A stretch of DNA of 64,000 bases from an uncultured Prochlorococcus sp. (GTDB taxonomy: Bacteria > Cyanobacteriota > Cyanobacteriia > PCC-6307 > Cyanobiaceae), in the NCBI GenBank assembly GCA_902564695.1, contig CACFCB010000001.1:124001-188000 (forward strand), read 5' to 3'. Numbering within the stretch: the stretch's first letter is position 1; each line of letters begins with the position of its first letter. Positions 20,091-29,777 of this stretch are shown here, in pieces. Position numbers and translations under genes: made by a program. A model generated the notes under the pieces. That model saw nothing but the letters and a program-made list of their open reading frames with translations, was not told the origin of the DNA and made no database searches.

Positions 20091-20690
20091 TTACTTTGAT
20101 TGCCCGATTCTGGGCTCTTTACCATTAATCAGTCTAATTATATTTTCTCTATGTCTCCAAATTACTAAAGTCATTGCTAATATGGAAATTATTAGATAGG
20201 GCAGAGAAAGAGTAGAATTTTCAAAACTTAAAAACATTATTAAAGGAAGAGATAATGCTGCAATTACACTGGCAAGTGAAACTATTTTGAAGAATGTAAT
20301 TATTAATATAAATACACCTAAAGTTGCAATACCTACTTGCCAAGAAAGACCGAGAAATATTCCTAAACCTGTTGCTACTGCTTTACCACCTTTCCAGTTG
20401 AGCCAAATAGGCCAAATGTGACCAATTAAAGTTGATAGTCCTATGGCAACTTGCCATGAATCATTTAGTTGGAAGTGTTTTGCTAAAAGAATAGATAGAG
20501 TACCTTTTAAAACATCTATTAAAAATACTGAAATAGCTGCGCGTTTTCCAATATGTCTTAGTACATTTGTTGCACCAGTAGAACCTGAACCTAATGATCG
20601 AATATCAATTCCTTTTATAATTTTTCCAGCTAAATAACCACTAGGAAAAGATCCAAATAAATATCCTAAAAATAATAAAAATAGATTCAA
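20091..20690 (-). CDS. plsY: glycerol-3-phosphate acyltransferase
   Basis: LFGSFPSGYLAGK, GSGSTGATNVLRHIGK, GHIWPIWLNWKGGKAVATGLG. Confidence 0.96.
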   Translation of the reverse strand: MNLFLLFLGYLFGSFPSGYLAGKIIKGIDIRSLGSGSTGATNVLRHIGKRAAISVFLIDVLKGTLSILLAKHFQLNDSWQVAIGLSTLIGHIWPIWLNWKGGKAVATGLGIFLGLSWQVGIATLGVFILIITFFKIVSLASVIAALSLPLIMFLSFENSTLSLPYLIISILAMTLVIWRHRENIIRLINGKEPRIGQSK

Positions 20691-20710
20691 AATAAATTAA
20701 ATAGCAAATT

Positions 20711-21742
20711 TTATATTAATTCATCTTCTCCAAAAACTTCATTTGGACTCCCTGAAAAAGCTAGCCAAATAGGAAACTGAAGAATTGGTATTTCTACATT
20801 TATCTCGGCAGCGTCAATGATTATTAAAGGTAGCTCGCCTCTTTCCTCTAATCGATCTGCGCATTCAATTAGTCCATCAGATCTCTCGAAAAGCACTATC
20901 CCGCTGTTAGGCCCGAAATCTTCTCGATTAAGACCTAATGCGTCTTGAAGGCCTCTTCGCCATTCGCCAAGACGCTCTGGTTGACTAGCTAGAACCAATG
21001 TCTGAAATTGGTCACCATATAACTCTCCTAGAATTGCAATTATTCCTGCTGTAACTAAAGCATTTTTTGATCTACTGCCTCGACTAGGTTGAGCTCCTCT
21101 TCCTCCCATGCTGAAAAACCAATCTTCAAGCATTTCAACTTCATTAGGTTCAAGACTCCTTCGAAGTTTCCATGGCTCAGCATAAAAATCTGGTTGTTCT
21201 AAGAATTGGTTGAGACAAGTCCTTATTAGATTCTCATCAGGTTTGAATGTGTCAGCAATAGCATGGATGACTTCTGGATCTTTAGCGGTGTCTATTTCCT
21301 TTTTAGCGTCTAGAGGAGAAGGCTTTACTATTACTGGAGGGACTACAAGATCTAGTTGCTCAGCTGATTGCGCTAAGTCTTGTAAAGCACCACTTAAATA
21401 TTCTTGAAAACCTTTAACTTTTCTTGCAATAGCATCAGATTGTCCTGAAAATGAGCTTTTGAGCTCAGCTTCAATTTGTACTTTCTTTTTTGCTAATTCT
21501 TCTAATTCTTTCTCTAATTTTTCACGAGAAAGCCTTAGATCTTTTAGAGCTAAGTTAATTAATTGTTGAGTATCGGATTTGGAGATCTTTGGTGGTGTAT
21601 TTCCCGGAATATTGAGATTAGATGCTTCGGGTTGTGTTTTAAGATGAGTTTTGGATGAATTCTCCTTAGGAGAAGAATTTTCATCGATAATATCCTTCTC
21701 AGAATTTTGTTTTTTTAGAGATAGTTTTTCTTCGGATTCCAT
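20711..21742 (-). CDS. DUF3086 domain protein
   Basis: Cyanobacterial conserved protein with N-terminal charged coiled coil; position between mlaE/DUF3119 and plsY. Confidence 0.65.
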   Translation of the reverse strand: MESEEKLSLKKQNSEKDIIDENSSPKENSSKTHLKTQPEASNLNIPGNTPPKISKSDTQQLINLALKDLRLSREKLEKELEELAKKKVQIEAELKSSFSGQSDAIARKVKGFQEYLSGALQDLAQSAEQLDLVVPPVIVKPSPLDAKKEIDTAKDPEVIHAIADTFKPDENLIRTCLNQFLEQPDFYAEPWKLRRSLEPNEVEMLEDWFFSMGGRGAQPSRGSRSKNALVTAGIIAILGELYGDQFQTLVLASQPERLGEWRRGLQDALGLNREDFGPNSGIVLFERSDGLIECADRLEERGELPLIIIDAAEINVEIPILQFPIWLAFSGSPNEVFGEDELI

Positions 21743-21758
21743 TTTTCAAAAACTTTAA

Positions 21759-22187
21759 CTAAGTTTTAGAGTTTGTTGATTCTACTGTCTTGTTTATTTC
21801 TAAATCCTTAACTCTTAGCCTTAACTGCTCTTTTAAAGACTTAACTTCAAAAAGTATTGGCAGCAGATGAGGGCTTGCTTCCTCTCTGAAGTAAAGAAAT
21901 CCCGGCAATTGAGGTAACAATATTCTCCATGCTATCCAATTCTTAAAAGGGAATCTACGCAATTCACGACCTAGTTGCATGACAATTAAATCATCTTTGG
22001 TAAATTGCAATCTTAAGGTGAAAGATTGTAATAAAAGAAAAAAACCAAAACTGCTGATTAGAATTGTTGGCCAAGGATGAAATGGTGTTATTAAAAATAC
22101 CAAGCCGATAAATATAATTAAAACTGGTAAACGAAAAGAAGGTGACAATTGGACAACATTTTTATTAGAAAGATTTTCAGGAGTCAT
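21759..22187 (-). CDS. DUF3119 family membrane protein
   Basis: MTPENLSNKNVVQLSPSFRLPVLIIFIGLVFLITPFHPWPTILISSFG...; likely ATG 22187 rather than the track's 22322 start. Confidence 0.6.
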   Translation of the reverse strand: MTPENLSNKNVVQLSPSFRLPVLIIFIGLVFLITPFHPWPTILISSFGFFLLLQSFTLRLQFTKDDLIVMQLGRELRRFPFKNWIAWRILLPQLPGFLYFREEASPHLLPILFEVKSLKEQLRLRVKDLEINKTVESTNSKT

Positions 22188-22192
22188 GGGTA

Positions 22193-22942
22193 TTAGCCAA
22201 AAAGAATTTGGGTTAGTAAAACATCCACCAATGAAACTGTTATTAGAGTCATTACTACTGCTCCAGTAGTACTTGATCCTACTTCTTTGGGTCCGCCTCT
22301 TGTAGTTAACCCCCACCCACAAGCAATGATTGCGATTAGCAGACCAAAAACCAATGCTTTTATGAGCATATAAGGCAAATCAGATGTAATCAGCCATTCC
22401 CTGACTGAATTCCAAAAAATGGTTGGAGGAATTTGGTAGAGGCTAGTACTGCTAACTTGACCGCTCAATAAAGCAATAGAAAAAAATAATAAACATTGAA
22501 TTGGTGCCATAACAACCATTGCACAAATCCTTGGAACAACTAAATATTCAACTGGATCAGTTTGTAACATCGTAATGGCATCAATTTGTTCAGTAACTTT
22601 CATTGTTCCAATTTGAGCGGCATAAGCAGTGGCAACTTTTCCTGTGAGAAGTGTTGCAGTAAGCAAAGGTGCTATTTCTCTGGCCATCCCAATTGCTAAA
22701 AGGCCACCAACTTCAGAACCTAATCCTTGTTTACTTAATTCTGCAGCGACTTGAATATTGAATACGGTTCCAGCAGCTATGCCAGTTATTAGAACGATAA
22801 GGAAGCTTCCAGGCCCTGCCTCCATTAATTGATCTATTAAATCTGATTTATTGATTTTCCCTGACGCTATGGATGCAATTGCTTGCCCACCAATTAAAAG
22901 GCTACTACTAAATCTTCTCAGCCAACGTGGTGAGTACTTCAT
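22193..22942 (-). CDS. mlaE: MlaE-type ABC transporter permease
   Basis: GPGSFLIVLITGIAAGTVFNIQVAAEL, REIAPLLTATLLTGKVATAYAAQIGTMKVTEQIDAI. Confidence 0.92.
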   Translation of the reverse strand: MKYSPRWLRRFSSSLLIGGQAIASIASGKINKSDLIDQLMEAGPGSFLIVLITGIAAGTVFNIQVAAELSKQGLGSEVGGLLAIGMAREIAPLLTATLLTGKVATAYAAQIGTMKVTEQIDAITMLQTDPVEYLVVPRICAMVVMAPIQCLLFFSIALLSGQVSSTSLYQIPPTIFWNSVREWLITSDLPYMLIKALVFGLLIAIIACGWGLTTRGGPKEVGSSTTGAVVMTLITVSLVDVLLTQILFG

Positions 22943-24342
22943 TGATTTACTCTTTTAGATTTAAAATCTAAGTTTTTCCATGGTTTCATAGTTATTAATC
23001 CGAATACTACAAGAAGAGATGGTATTAATCCCATACATAATCTAATGGTAATTATTGCTGATAAAGGTTGATCAAAATCACCTAACATTGATGAGCAATT
23101 AGTTGAAGATTTATATCCTGCTAGAGATAAAAGAACTCCAAGGAATTGAACACTTAAACCTATACCAATTTTTTGTATGAAAACCATCCAAGCTGTGTAT
23201 ATTCCTGAGGGCTTTTCGGGGTCTTGATCAATAGCATCAGGGAGTAATGACCATGGAATAAGATAAGCAGTAGAAGCACCAAATCCTACTAAAATTATAA
23301 TTAATAAAAGTATAACTATCTTTAAATACTCTATATTAGAAATAAAAAGTAAATTGTTAATATCTACTCCTTTAGTAAGAGGAGGCATAAACATAACTAA
23401 AAAGCATGAAAAAATCCATATTTTTCCTCCTTTAAAGAGTGCAGATATTCTTCCATATTTATTTGAATAAAAGCTCCAAAACTGTAGACCGAATAGAGTA
23501 CTAATTTGAAAAGGTATTGGAATCCATTTCGAAATCTCTATTGGAACTAGAATGACTTGCTCAAGATAGATTAATGAAACAGTTTGCATGAGTTGCAAAC
23601 CACACCAGAGAAGTAAATAAAGAGCAATAATTCGTGTGAAAAGTTTATTATTTAAAACTCTTTTTAATTGCTTCTGAAAAGGTTCGGATTGAGAAATGGG
23701 CTTTCTGGCTTTTTTAGCAAATGGGGCAAGTCCCCAGCAAGCAATTAAAGTTGTAAAAGTAGCAATAAAACCAGTTACTCTTCCCATTGAGGTGTAACCC
23801 TCAACTCCTTGTGATAAAAAGCCTGCAGCAACTATTAACCCAGTGGTTCCTGCTAAGATAGAACCAGTAAACCTGGCTGCATTAAGTCTTGTTCTAATTG
23901 CTATATTTTCAGTAAGCTCTGTAGATAATGCTGCGAAAGGAAGATTCACCGCTGTATAAGCAGTCATTAGTAAAATTGCTGCAAAGATGTAATAAGTAGT
24001 TTTAGTCTCTACACCTCCTGGAGGAACCCACCACATTGCGGCAAGGAATAGACCTAATGGAACTGCACCTCCAATCATCCAAGGAAGTCGTGGCCCCCAT
24101 CTGGATTTTGTTTGGTCGCTCATCCATCCAATTAATGGATCATTTAAAGCATCCCAAAGCTTTGACACCATAAGTAATGATCCTGCAATAAATGCAGGAA
24201 TTCCAGCAGCACAAGTAAAAAATAGAAAAAGATAAGTTCCTAACTGAATTGCAGCTAATCCAGTACCTGCATCTCCCATGGCATAGGAGATCATTAGTCT
24301 TGTTCGATTATTTACTTCGTTAAGCGATGTAGACTTCTTCAA
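22939..24342 (-). CDS. MFS/GPH-family (glycoside-pentoside-hexuronide type) transporter
   Basis: Polytopic membrane protein with SKLWDALNDPLIGWMSDQTKSRWGPRLPWM. Confidence 0.85.
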   Translation of the reverse strand: MKKSTSLNEVNNRTRLMISYAMGDAGTGLAAIQLGTYLFLFFTCAAGIPAFIAGSLLMVSKLWDALNDPLIGWMSDQTKSRWGPRLPWMIGGAVPLGLFLAAMWWVPPGGVETKTTYYIFAAILLMTAYTAVNLPFAALSTELTENIAIRTRLNAARFTGSILAGTTGLIVAAGFLSQGVEGYTSMGRVTGFIATFTTLIACWGLAPFAKKARKPISQSEPFQKQLKRVLNNKLFTRIIALYLLLWCGLQLMQTVSLIYLEQVILVPIEISKWIPIPFQISTLFGLQFWSFYSNKYGRISALFKGGKIWIFSCFLVMFMPPLTKGVDINNLLFISNIEYLKIVILLLIIILVGFGASTAYLIPWSLLPDAIDQDPEKPSGIYTAWMVFIQKIGIGLSVQFLGVLLSLAGYKSSTNCSSMLGDFDQPLSAIITIRLCMGLIPSLLVVFGLITMKPWKNLDFKSKRVNQ

Positions 24343-24429
24343 TCTTTTTTGGATAATGGGACTCGCAAGGTAATAATGGAGAAAGCTAAATTAATTTCAC
24401 TCCTAAAGGGAGTAAATTTTAGTTCTAGC

Positions 24430-24500
24430 GCGGGCGTAGTTTAGTGGTAAAACCTCAGCCTTCCAAGTTGATGATGCGGGTTCGATTCCCGCCGCCCGCT
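24430..24500 (+). tRNA. tRNA-Gly(TCC)
   Basis: GCGGGCGTAGTTTAGTGGTAAAACCTCAGCCTTCCAAGTTGATGATGCGGGTTCGATTCCCGCCGCCCGCT; cloverleaf, anticodon TCC. Confidence 0.96.
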
Positions 24501-24512
24501 TTAGTTTAATTT

Positions 24513-26573
24513 TCATAGCTTAATTTTTTTTGAATATTCATTAGCGACCATAAGAACAAGACTGTAACTTTCAATACGAATACTGGTTTGATTAGCTAAA
24601 GGTTTTTTTGTAATATTTTTATTTTTTAAAAAAGAGGTGTCAATACATTTTTTCCAAGGAGAAATAGGTTTTGGTAATTCAAATACCATTGCCTCTTTAT
24701 AAGCATTTAAGCCAAGCCATATTGCAGCGCCTTCATCTTTTTTATTAATGCTATATCCAAGAGTATGGGACCATTCACTCCAGTCAGGCTTATTTAATTC
24801 AACACCATGCCATTGAATCCAAAATTTTGAAGATTTAACCTTTGTATGATCTTGAAAAGAATCAAACACCACATCAGGGCTAAAAAATTCTGGTAGTTGT
24901 TTTCGAAGCGATATGAGCTTCATGACAAACTCTTTTAAGTCTTGATCCCAATTAGTTGGATTCCAAGTCATCCATCCAAGTGGGTTGTTTTGACACCAAG
25001 TGTTGTTATTGCCTCCTTGGCTTCTACCTAATTCGTCTCCCATTAATAACATGGGTATTCCAGGCGATAAAAGAAGAGAAGAAATAAGATTTCTTTGCTG
25101 TCTTTTCCTTAAATTATTTATGTTTTTATTAGTTGTTGGTCCTTCAACTCCGTAATTGTAGCTATTGTTATGATTCTCTCCGTCTCTATTGCTTTCTCCA
25201 TTTGCAAGATTATGTTTTTTATTGAAACTTACTAGATCATTTAATGTAAACCCATCATGTGAAGTTATAAAGTTAATACTAAATATATTTGCTAAATTTG
25301 AATTTTTATATAGCAATTTGTTTCCAATTAATCTATCTTTCAGCTTCCATATAGTGTCTCTTTCACCCTTCCAGAATCTTCGAATATCATCCCTAAAATG
25401 ACCATTCCAAGTCCTGAACTTTCTTGCTGGAAAATCTCCAAGTTTATAGAGCCCTCCACAATCCCATGGCTCACTAATTAATTTCACATCACTAAGCTTA
25501 GGATCTGATTCAATTTCTTCAAATAATGGGGGAGAATCTAAAGGTATTAGATTTTCTCCTCTGCTCAAGGCAATACCTAAATCAAAACGAAATCCGTCAA
25601 CCCCTAATTCAATTGCCCAACATCTCATGGATTCTAGTATTAATTTTCTAACTAAAGGACGATTAGCCGCAATGCTATTGCCGCATCCACTTACATCTTG
25701 GTAGCTTCCATTTTTATCTTGGTGGTAGTAAGTCTTTGGTCCAAAATATTTCCAACTTATACTTGGACCATCTTGGTTCCCTTCTGTTGTGTGATTATAA
25801 ACAACGTCAATTAAAACTTCTAGATCATTGTCATGGCAGACTTCTACAAACTTTTGAAATTGTTTTCGGGCTTCTAATGGATCGTATCCATCTACATATT
25901 CGTGATGAGGAGTGAACCAGTTTATTGGGCTATAACCCCAATAATTTTCTAGTCCATTTGGGGCATCTTTAGAATCAAAAGTAAATACAGGAAGTAGCTC
26001 AATAGTTGTAATTCCAATATCTTTAAGATAAGGGATCTTTTCAATTAAACCAATAAAAGTTCCTTTCTTAGAATCAAAAACATTTGAGTCTGGGTTTTTA
26101 GTAAATCCGCCAACATGCAATTCATAAATAATTGTTTTATTCCATGCATGTTTAGGTCTTGGATGAGATTTAAAATCAAAAGAATCTCTTTTAGTTACTA
26201 CTCCTTTTAGATAATGAGAATAACCTTTAAAAAATTTATTTTTTGGGTTTCTTATATATTTATTCCAGCCTGTAATTGCCCTTGCACAAGGATCTAAAAC
26301 AAGATGACCTGTTTTAGGTTTGTTATTGTCAATTGATACTTTATATCCATATAAAGTTCCTTCGCCTAGCCCCTCTATTTCAACGTGCCAGTAATCTCCA
26401 GATCGGTTCTTTTGATCTAATGATATTATTTCTTTTGGATAGTCATCATTTTCTTTTTGGAAGATTAGTAATTCAACATTTGTTGCATTTGGTGCTGCTA
26501 CGGAAAAATTAACCCCATCAGGAGTGATTGAGCTGCCTAATGGCCAAGCTGAACCAACTTTTACTTTGCCCAA
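24513..26573 (-). CDS. glgX: glycogen debranching enzyme (isoamylase type)
   Basis: GVNFSVAAPNATNVELLIF, DVVYNHTTEGNQDGP, GVDGFRFDLGIAL, NFITSHDGFTLNDLVSFNKKHN. Confidence 0.94.
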   Translation of the reverse strand: MGKVKVGSAWPLGSSITPDGVNFSVAAPNATNVELLIFQKENDDYPKEIISLDQKNRSGDYWHVEIEGLGEGTLYGYKVSIDNNKPKTGHLVLDPCARAITGWNKYIRNPKNKFFKGYSHYLKGVVTKRDSFDFKSHPRPKHAWNKTIIYELHVGGFTKNPDSNVFDSKKGTFIGLIEKIPYLKDIGITTIELLPVFTFDSKDAPNGLENYWGYSPINWFTPHHEYVDGYDPLEARKQFQKFVEVCHDNDLEVLIDVVYNHTTEGNQDGPSISWKYFGPKTYYHQDKNGSYQDVSGCGNSIAANRPLVRKLILESMRCWAIELGVDGFRFDLGIALSRGENLIPLDSPPLFEEIESDPKLSDVKLISEPWDCGGLYKLGDFPARKFRTWNGHFRDDIRRFWKGERDTIWKLKDRLIGNKLLYKNSNLANIFSINFITSHDGFTLNDLVSFNKKHNLANGESNRDGENHNNSYNYGVEGPTTNKNINNLRKRQQRNLISSLLLSPGIPMLLMGDELGRSQGGNNNTWCQNNPLGWMTWNPTNWDQDLKEFVMKLISLRKQLPEFFSPDVVFDSFQDHTKVKSSKFWIQWHGVELNKPDWSEWSHTLGYSINKKDEGAAIWLGLNAYKEAMVFELPKPISPWKKCIDTSFLKNKNITKKPLANQTSIRIESYSLVLMVANEYSKKIKL

Positions 26574-27321
26574 TTTTTTTTGTCCATCAAATCGGTAAGT
26601 AGATAACCTTTATCCCAACTTAGTTGTTTAGTTTATTTTAACAAGTTATAAAAAACAAAATCCAACTTAAAATAACTTGGATAGGAATTTTGGGGTTGAG
26701 TTGAGTAAATTAAATTTTTAATTTTATATGCACCTTATTTTTTCTGCCTAAGAGGAGACTCTACTTTAGATAAATAAAAAGCATTACCACTAGTTAATCT
26801 AAAATTTTTTGAAGTAATATTCCTTGAGAATTCCCTAGTTATTTAGCGTCAATAGGAATTCTTTAGGTGTGAAAAGGTCCGATTTTGATCTTTTTGCTCT
26901 TCTTTAAGGACTCATTATTATTTTGTAATAACAATAAATGTGCTGTTCTGCAGACCTTTATTAATTGAGGTGAACTTAATTAACTGTCTTGTTTTTACTC
27001 CAAAAAATAATAAATTTTACAAGTCAAGAATTGCTGTGATGAATAATTCAATCAGTTAATTCTCTAAACAGCTTGGAATAACTGGCTTCTCAGAATAACG
27101 AGGTTTTTTGTATTTGGCTTTGGTGAGTAGTTAGAAATCTTTAAAGAACTTTGAGATTGAAAAAAAGATTCTTACATATTTTTTATAAAGCTCACTGCCA
27201 CAGGCCCTTTGGGTTGCAGGCAAGTGGTTTGCTCCATACGATTAGCAAGATTGAGTTTTTGGGAAACTAATTCCAAAATTGGTTCTCTTCCTCTTACTCC
27301 CTGCTACATACAATCTTTCCA

Positions 27322-27597
27322 ATGAACAAAGCAGATTTAGTCAACCTTGTTGCAGCTCGTACAGAGCTAACTAAAACAGACGTTTCTCTGGTAGTTGATG
27401 CTGCCATAGACACAATTATTGACTCTGTAGTGGAGGGTAAGAAAGTCTCCATTCTGGGTTTTGGTTCTTTTGAACCTCGTGATCGTTCAGCTCGTCAAGG
27501 ATTAAATCCAAAAACCGGAGAGAAGATTGCAATACCAGCAAAGCGTGTTCCAGCATTTACGGCTGGGAAATTGTTTAAGGACCGTGTTCAGGGATGA
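27322..27597 (+). CDS. hup: HU-family DNA-binding protein
   Basis: MNKADLVNLVAARTELTKTDVSLVVDA...GFGSFEPRDRSARQGLNPKTGEKIAIPAKRVPAFTAGKLFKD. Confidence 0.97.
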   Translation: MNKADLVNLVAARTELTKTDVSLVVDAAIDTIIDSVVEGKKVSILGFGSFEPRDRSARQGLNPKTGEKIAIPAKRVPAFTAGKLFKDRVQG

Positions 27598-27643
27598 TTT
27601 TTTGAGAAGTTACGTTTATTTATTGGCTTTTTAGTCATTCATA

Positions 27644-27675
27644 GGGACTCTGATTGATTTTGAGTCCCTTTTTTT
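27644..27675 (+). terminator. Rho-independent terminator after HU gene
   Basis: GGGACTC-TGATTGATTTT-GAGTCCC followed by T7. Confidence 0.85.
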
Positions 27676-27704
27676 GTAAAAATAGAGTTATTTTTTAAAA
27701 AATA

Positions 27705-27734
27705 AGAGTTTTTAGTGAAATAACTAAAAACTCT
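27705..27734. repeat. 12-bp perfect inverted repeat / second hairpin downstream of HU gene
   Basis: AGAGTTTTTAGT-gaaata-ACTAAAAACTCT followed by ATTTT. Confidence 0.75.
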
Positions 27735-27768
27735 ATTTTAACAAATATAAATTGCAGAGCTTATTTAA

Positions 27769-28110
27769 TTGGAGAATTTATTTTTGGAAAATTATTTGTT
27801 TAGGAAAAACAGATATTTAATTATATTTTTTATGTATCTGTGTTTTTTTGTAACTCCAAAATTACCTAGCTATTCAAAAGTTTATGAGGATATTAATAAG
27901 CTAGTAAAAAGTTGTTATGAGGATGTTAATTCTTGTGAGGATGTATTGTTTAAGATAAATCAATATCAAAAAAATGCTGTGAAATATAAAAAATTCTCTT
28001 GTCAAACTAGATTGCTTGGTTTGGAAGCAAACATTATAATGGCTATGAATTCTAATTTTAAAAAAAAAGAAGCTAAAAGTCTTATTGATGACGTGAAGAG
28101 ATATTGCTAG
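27769..28110 (+). CDS. small secreted/exported hypothetical protein
   Basis: 113-aa ORF with N-terminal hydrophobic segment (YLIIFFMYLCFFVTP) and five Cys; no family recognised. Confidence 0.55.
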   Translation: MENLFLENYLFRKNRYLIIFFMYLCFFVTPKLPSYSKVYEDINKLVKSCYEDVNSCEDVLFKINQYQKNAVKYKKFSCQTRLLGLEANIIMAMNSNFKKKEAKSLIDDVKRYC

Positions 28111-28264
28111 TTAAAAAAAATCATTCATTTAATATTGTTATTATTTATTACTTAGTAAATTTTAATAAGTTTAATGTTAAATACTAGGACAAATTAGGCT
28201 TTTATCTGATTTATATAAGTAAGATTAGACATATAAAAATTTAGAGTTTCTTCTAATTAAGAAA

Positions 28265-28540
28265 ATGGGCTCAAAAGCTTCTAATCCCAAAAAGACCAAC
28301 GATAAGTCAAGCAAAACCGTTAAGGTAAAAAATAGCAAATTTAAGAAATCAAGTCCTAAAGATCCAGATATATTAGTTAATCTTCCAGCTGGCTTGAAAT
28401 ATAAAGTCCCTGGTAAACGTCAAAGAGTCATTATTGGTTCAATAGTTATTGGATTGAATGTTTTATTAGTGATTAGTGTACTTGTATACTTTTATAGCCC
28501 ATCGTTTCAAGACTTTATTTACAATTTTGGGCGAAGCTAG
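28265..28540 (+). CDS. small basic single-TM hypothetical protein
   Basis: Lys-rich N-terminus, NLPAGLKYKVPGKRQRVIIGSIVIGLNVLLVISVLVYFYSPSFQDF. Confidence 0.7.
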   Translation: MGSKASNPKKTNDKSSKTVKVKNSKFKKSSPKDPDILVNLPAGLKYKVPGKRQRVIIGSIVIGLNVLLVISVLVYFYSPSFQDFIYNFGRS

Positions 28541-28711
28541 TTTTCAAATGCTTGGTAAATTTAATTAAATAAGTGACAAGAGCGATTTTCTTTAAATAGG
28601 AGAATATTACTATAAGAAAAAATAAAAGTGAAGTTTGGCTAAGAATATTTTTGGAATTTCTAAAAATAAATAGCTATATTCTAATCTTTTATTAGAAGCT
28701 TGTTAATAGTA

Positions 28712-28900
28712 ATGGCATACAAAAGAAGCCAAGAGCAAAAATCAATAAAGATTCCACAACAAAGAAAGACAACTCTTAAATGGGGAACTGATGGAGAGTT
28801 ATCATCTATTGACATGGCACGTATATTAGATCGTTTAAATAATCCAGATTTAACTGAATGCGAAATCACTATAAAAAAAGATAAAGGAAAAAAATTATAA
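28712..28900 (+). CDS. small hypothetical protein
   Basis: MAYKRSQEQKSIKIPQQRKTTLKWGTDGELSSIDMARILDRLNNPDLTECEITIKKDKGKKL; likely ATG 28712. Confidence 0.55.
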   Translation: MAYKRSQEQKSIKIPQQRKTTLKWGTDGELSSIDMARILDRLNNPDLTECEITIKKDKGKKL

Positions 28901-28945
28901 ATCTTTATTTTCTCTTCTATAATTGATAGGATCAGTAATATTTTT

Positions 28946-29191
28946 TTGAAAATGAAAATCACTATTGTGTTGATATCTTTATTAGCAATAAGCCTTAGTT
29001 TCTTATACTTTTCTACTGGCTACAAGTCAGCTTTTGAGGCTGACCAGCAATGCCATTATGATATGAGACTGAAATCTGTTGAATTTGATGGTTTAGGCTG
29101 TGACCATGATCTGGAAACGAATCAGTGGCTACTCTATAAAAATGGAATCAATGGTCAACCCTCTGAAGTTCTTGAAAGGTATCGATATTAA
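28946..29191 (+). CDS. small hypothetical protein with N-terminal hydrophobic helix
   Basis: MKMKITIVLISLLAISLSFLYFSTGYKSAFEADQQCHYDMRLKSVEFDGLGCDHD. Confidence 0.55.
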   Translation: MKMKITIVLISLLAISLSFLYFSTGYKSAFEADQQCHYDMRLKSVEFDGLGCDHDLETNQWLLYKNGINGQPSEVLERYRY

Positions 29192-29400
29192 GTTATAAAA
29201 TTTTTATTTATTATTGGAAATAAATATACTGCAGCTATTGATGAGATGAAACCTATAATTATAAATGTTAGAAATTGACCTATTGAACCAGGAAGGTATG
29301 TATTTTGAAGGAAATAAAAATCAATTAATGATCCAACTGTTCCCCAAATAATTATCCAGGCAGATACATATGAAATACCTACTAATGTCTTTTTATCCAT
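29188..29400 (-). CDS. small two-TM hypothetical membrane protein
   Basis: MDKKTLVGISYVSAWIIIWGTVGSLIDFYFLQNTYLPGSIGQFLTFIIIGFISSIAAVYLF. Confidence 0.6.
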   Translation of the reverse strand: MDKKTLVGISYVSAWIIIWGTVGSLIDFYFLQNTYLPGSIGQFLTFIIIGFISSIAAVYLFPIINKNFIT

Positions 29401-29454
29401 GATCTTGAAATGGTTAAAGAATTTATATTATAAATATAAGATAAAGATTTGGTT

Positions 29455-29742
29455 TTAGTTGATTCCAAAAATTTTTTGAGTTGCTGGCTCTCCTGCAAAA
29501 GCTAATTCAGTAAGTATTAGCATTAAAAAACCTATCATCGCAACTCTGGCATTAACGAGTTCAGCATTTTCATTAAAGCCAAAGACTTGTTTTACCTCTT
29601 CGCCTCTATTGTTGATCCATTTTGAAGAAGAACTTACCGTTTGATTAATTGAATCTAATTTATTTTTAGATTCCGTCGTTTTTGTATTATTTGGCTCTAA
29701 TTTATTATTATGATTGTTTGACTTAGAATCATTATCAGACAT
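29455..29742 (-). CDS. hli: high-light-inducible (Hli/chlorophyll a/b-binding-like) protein with Asn/Ser/Lys-rich N-terminal extension
   Basis: C-terminal NAELVNARVAMIGFLMLILTELAFAGEPATQKIFG matches the ExxNxRxAMxGF Hli signature. Confidence 0.9.
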   Translation of the reverse strand: MSDNDSKSNNHNNKLEPNNTKTTESKNKLDSINQTVSSSSKWINNRGEEVKQVFGFNENAELVNARVAMIGFLMLILTELAFAGEPATQKIFGIN

Positions 29743-29777
29743 TTGAACTTAATATATATATATCTTTAGATTATAAG

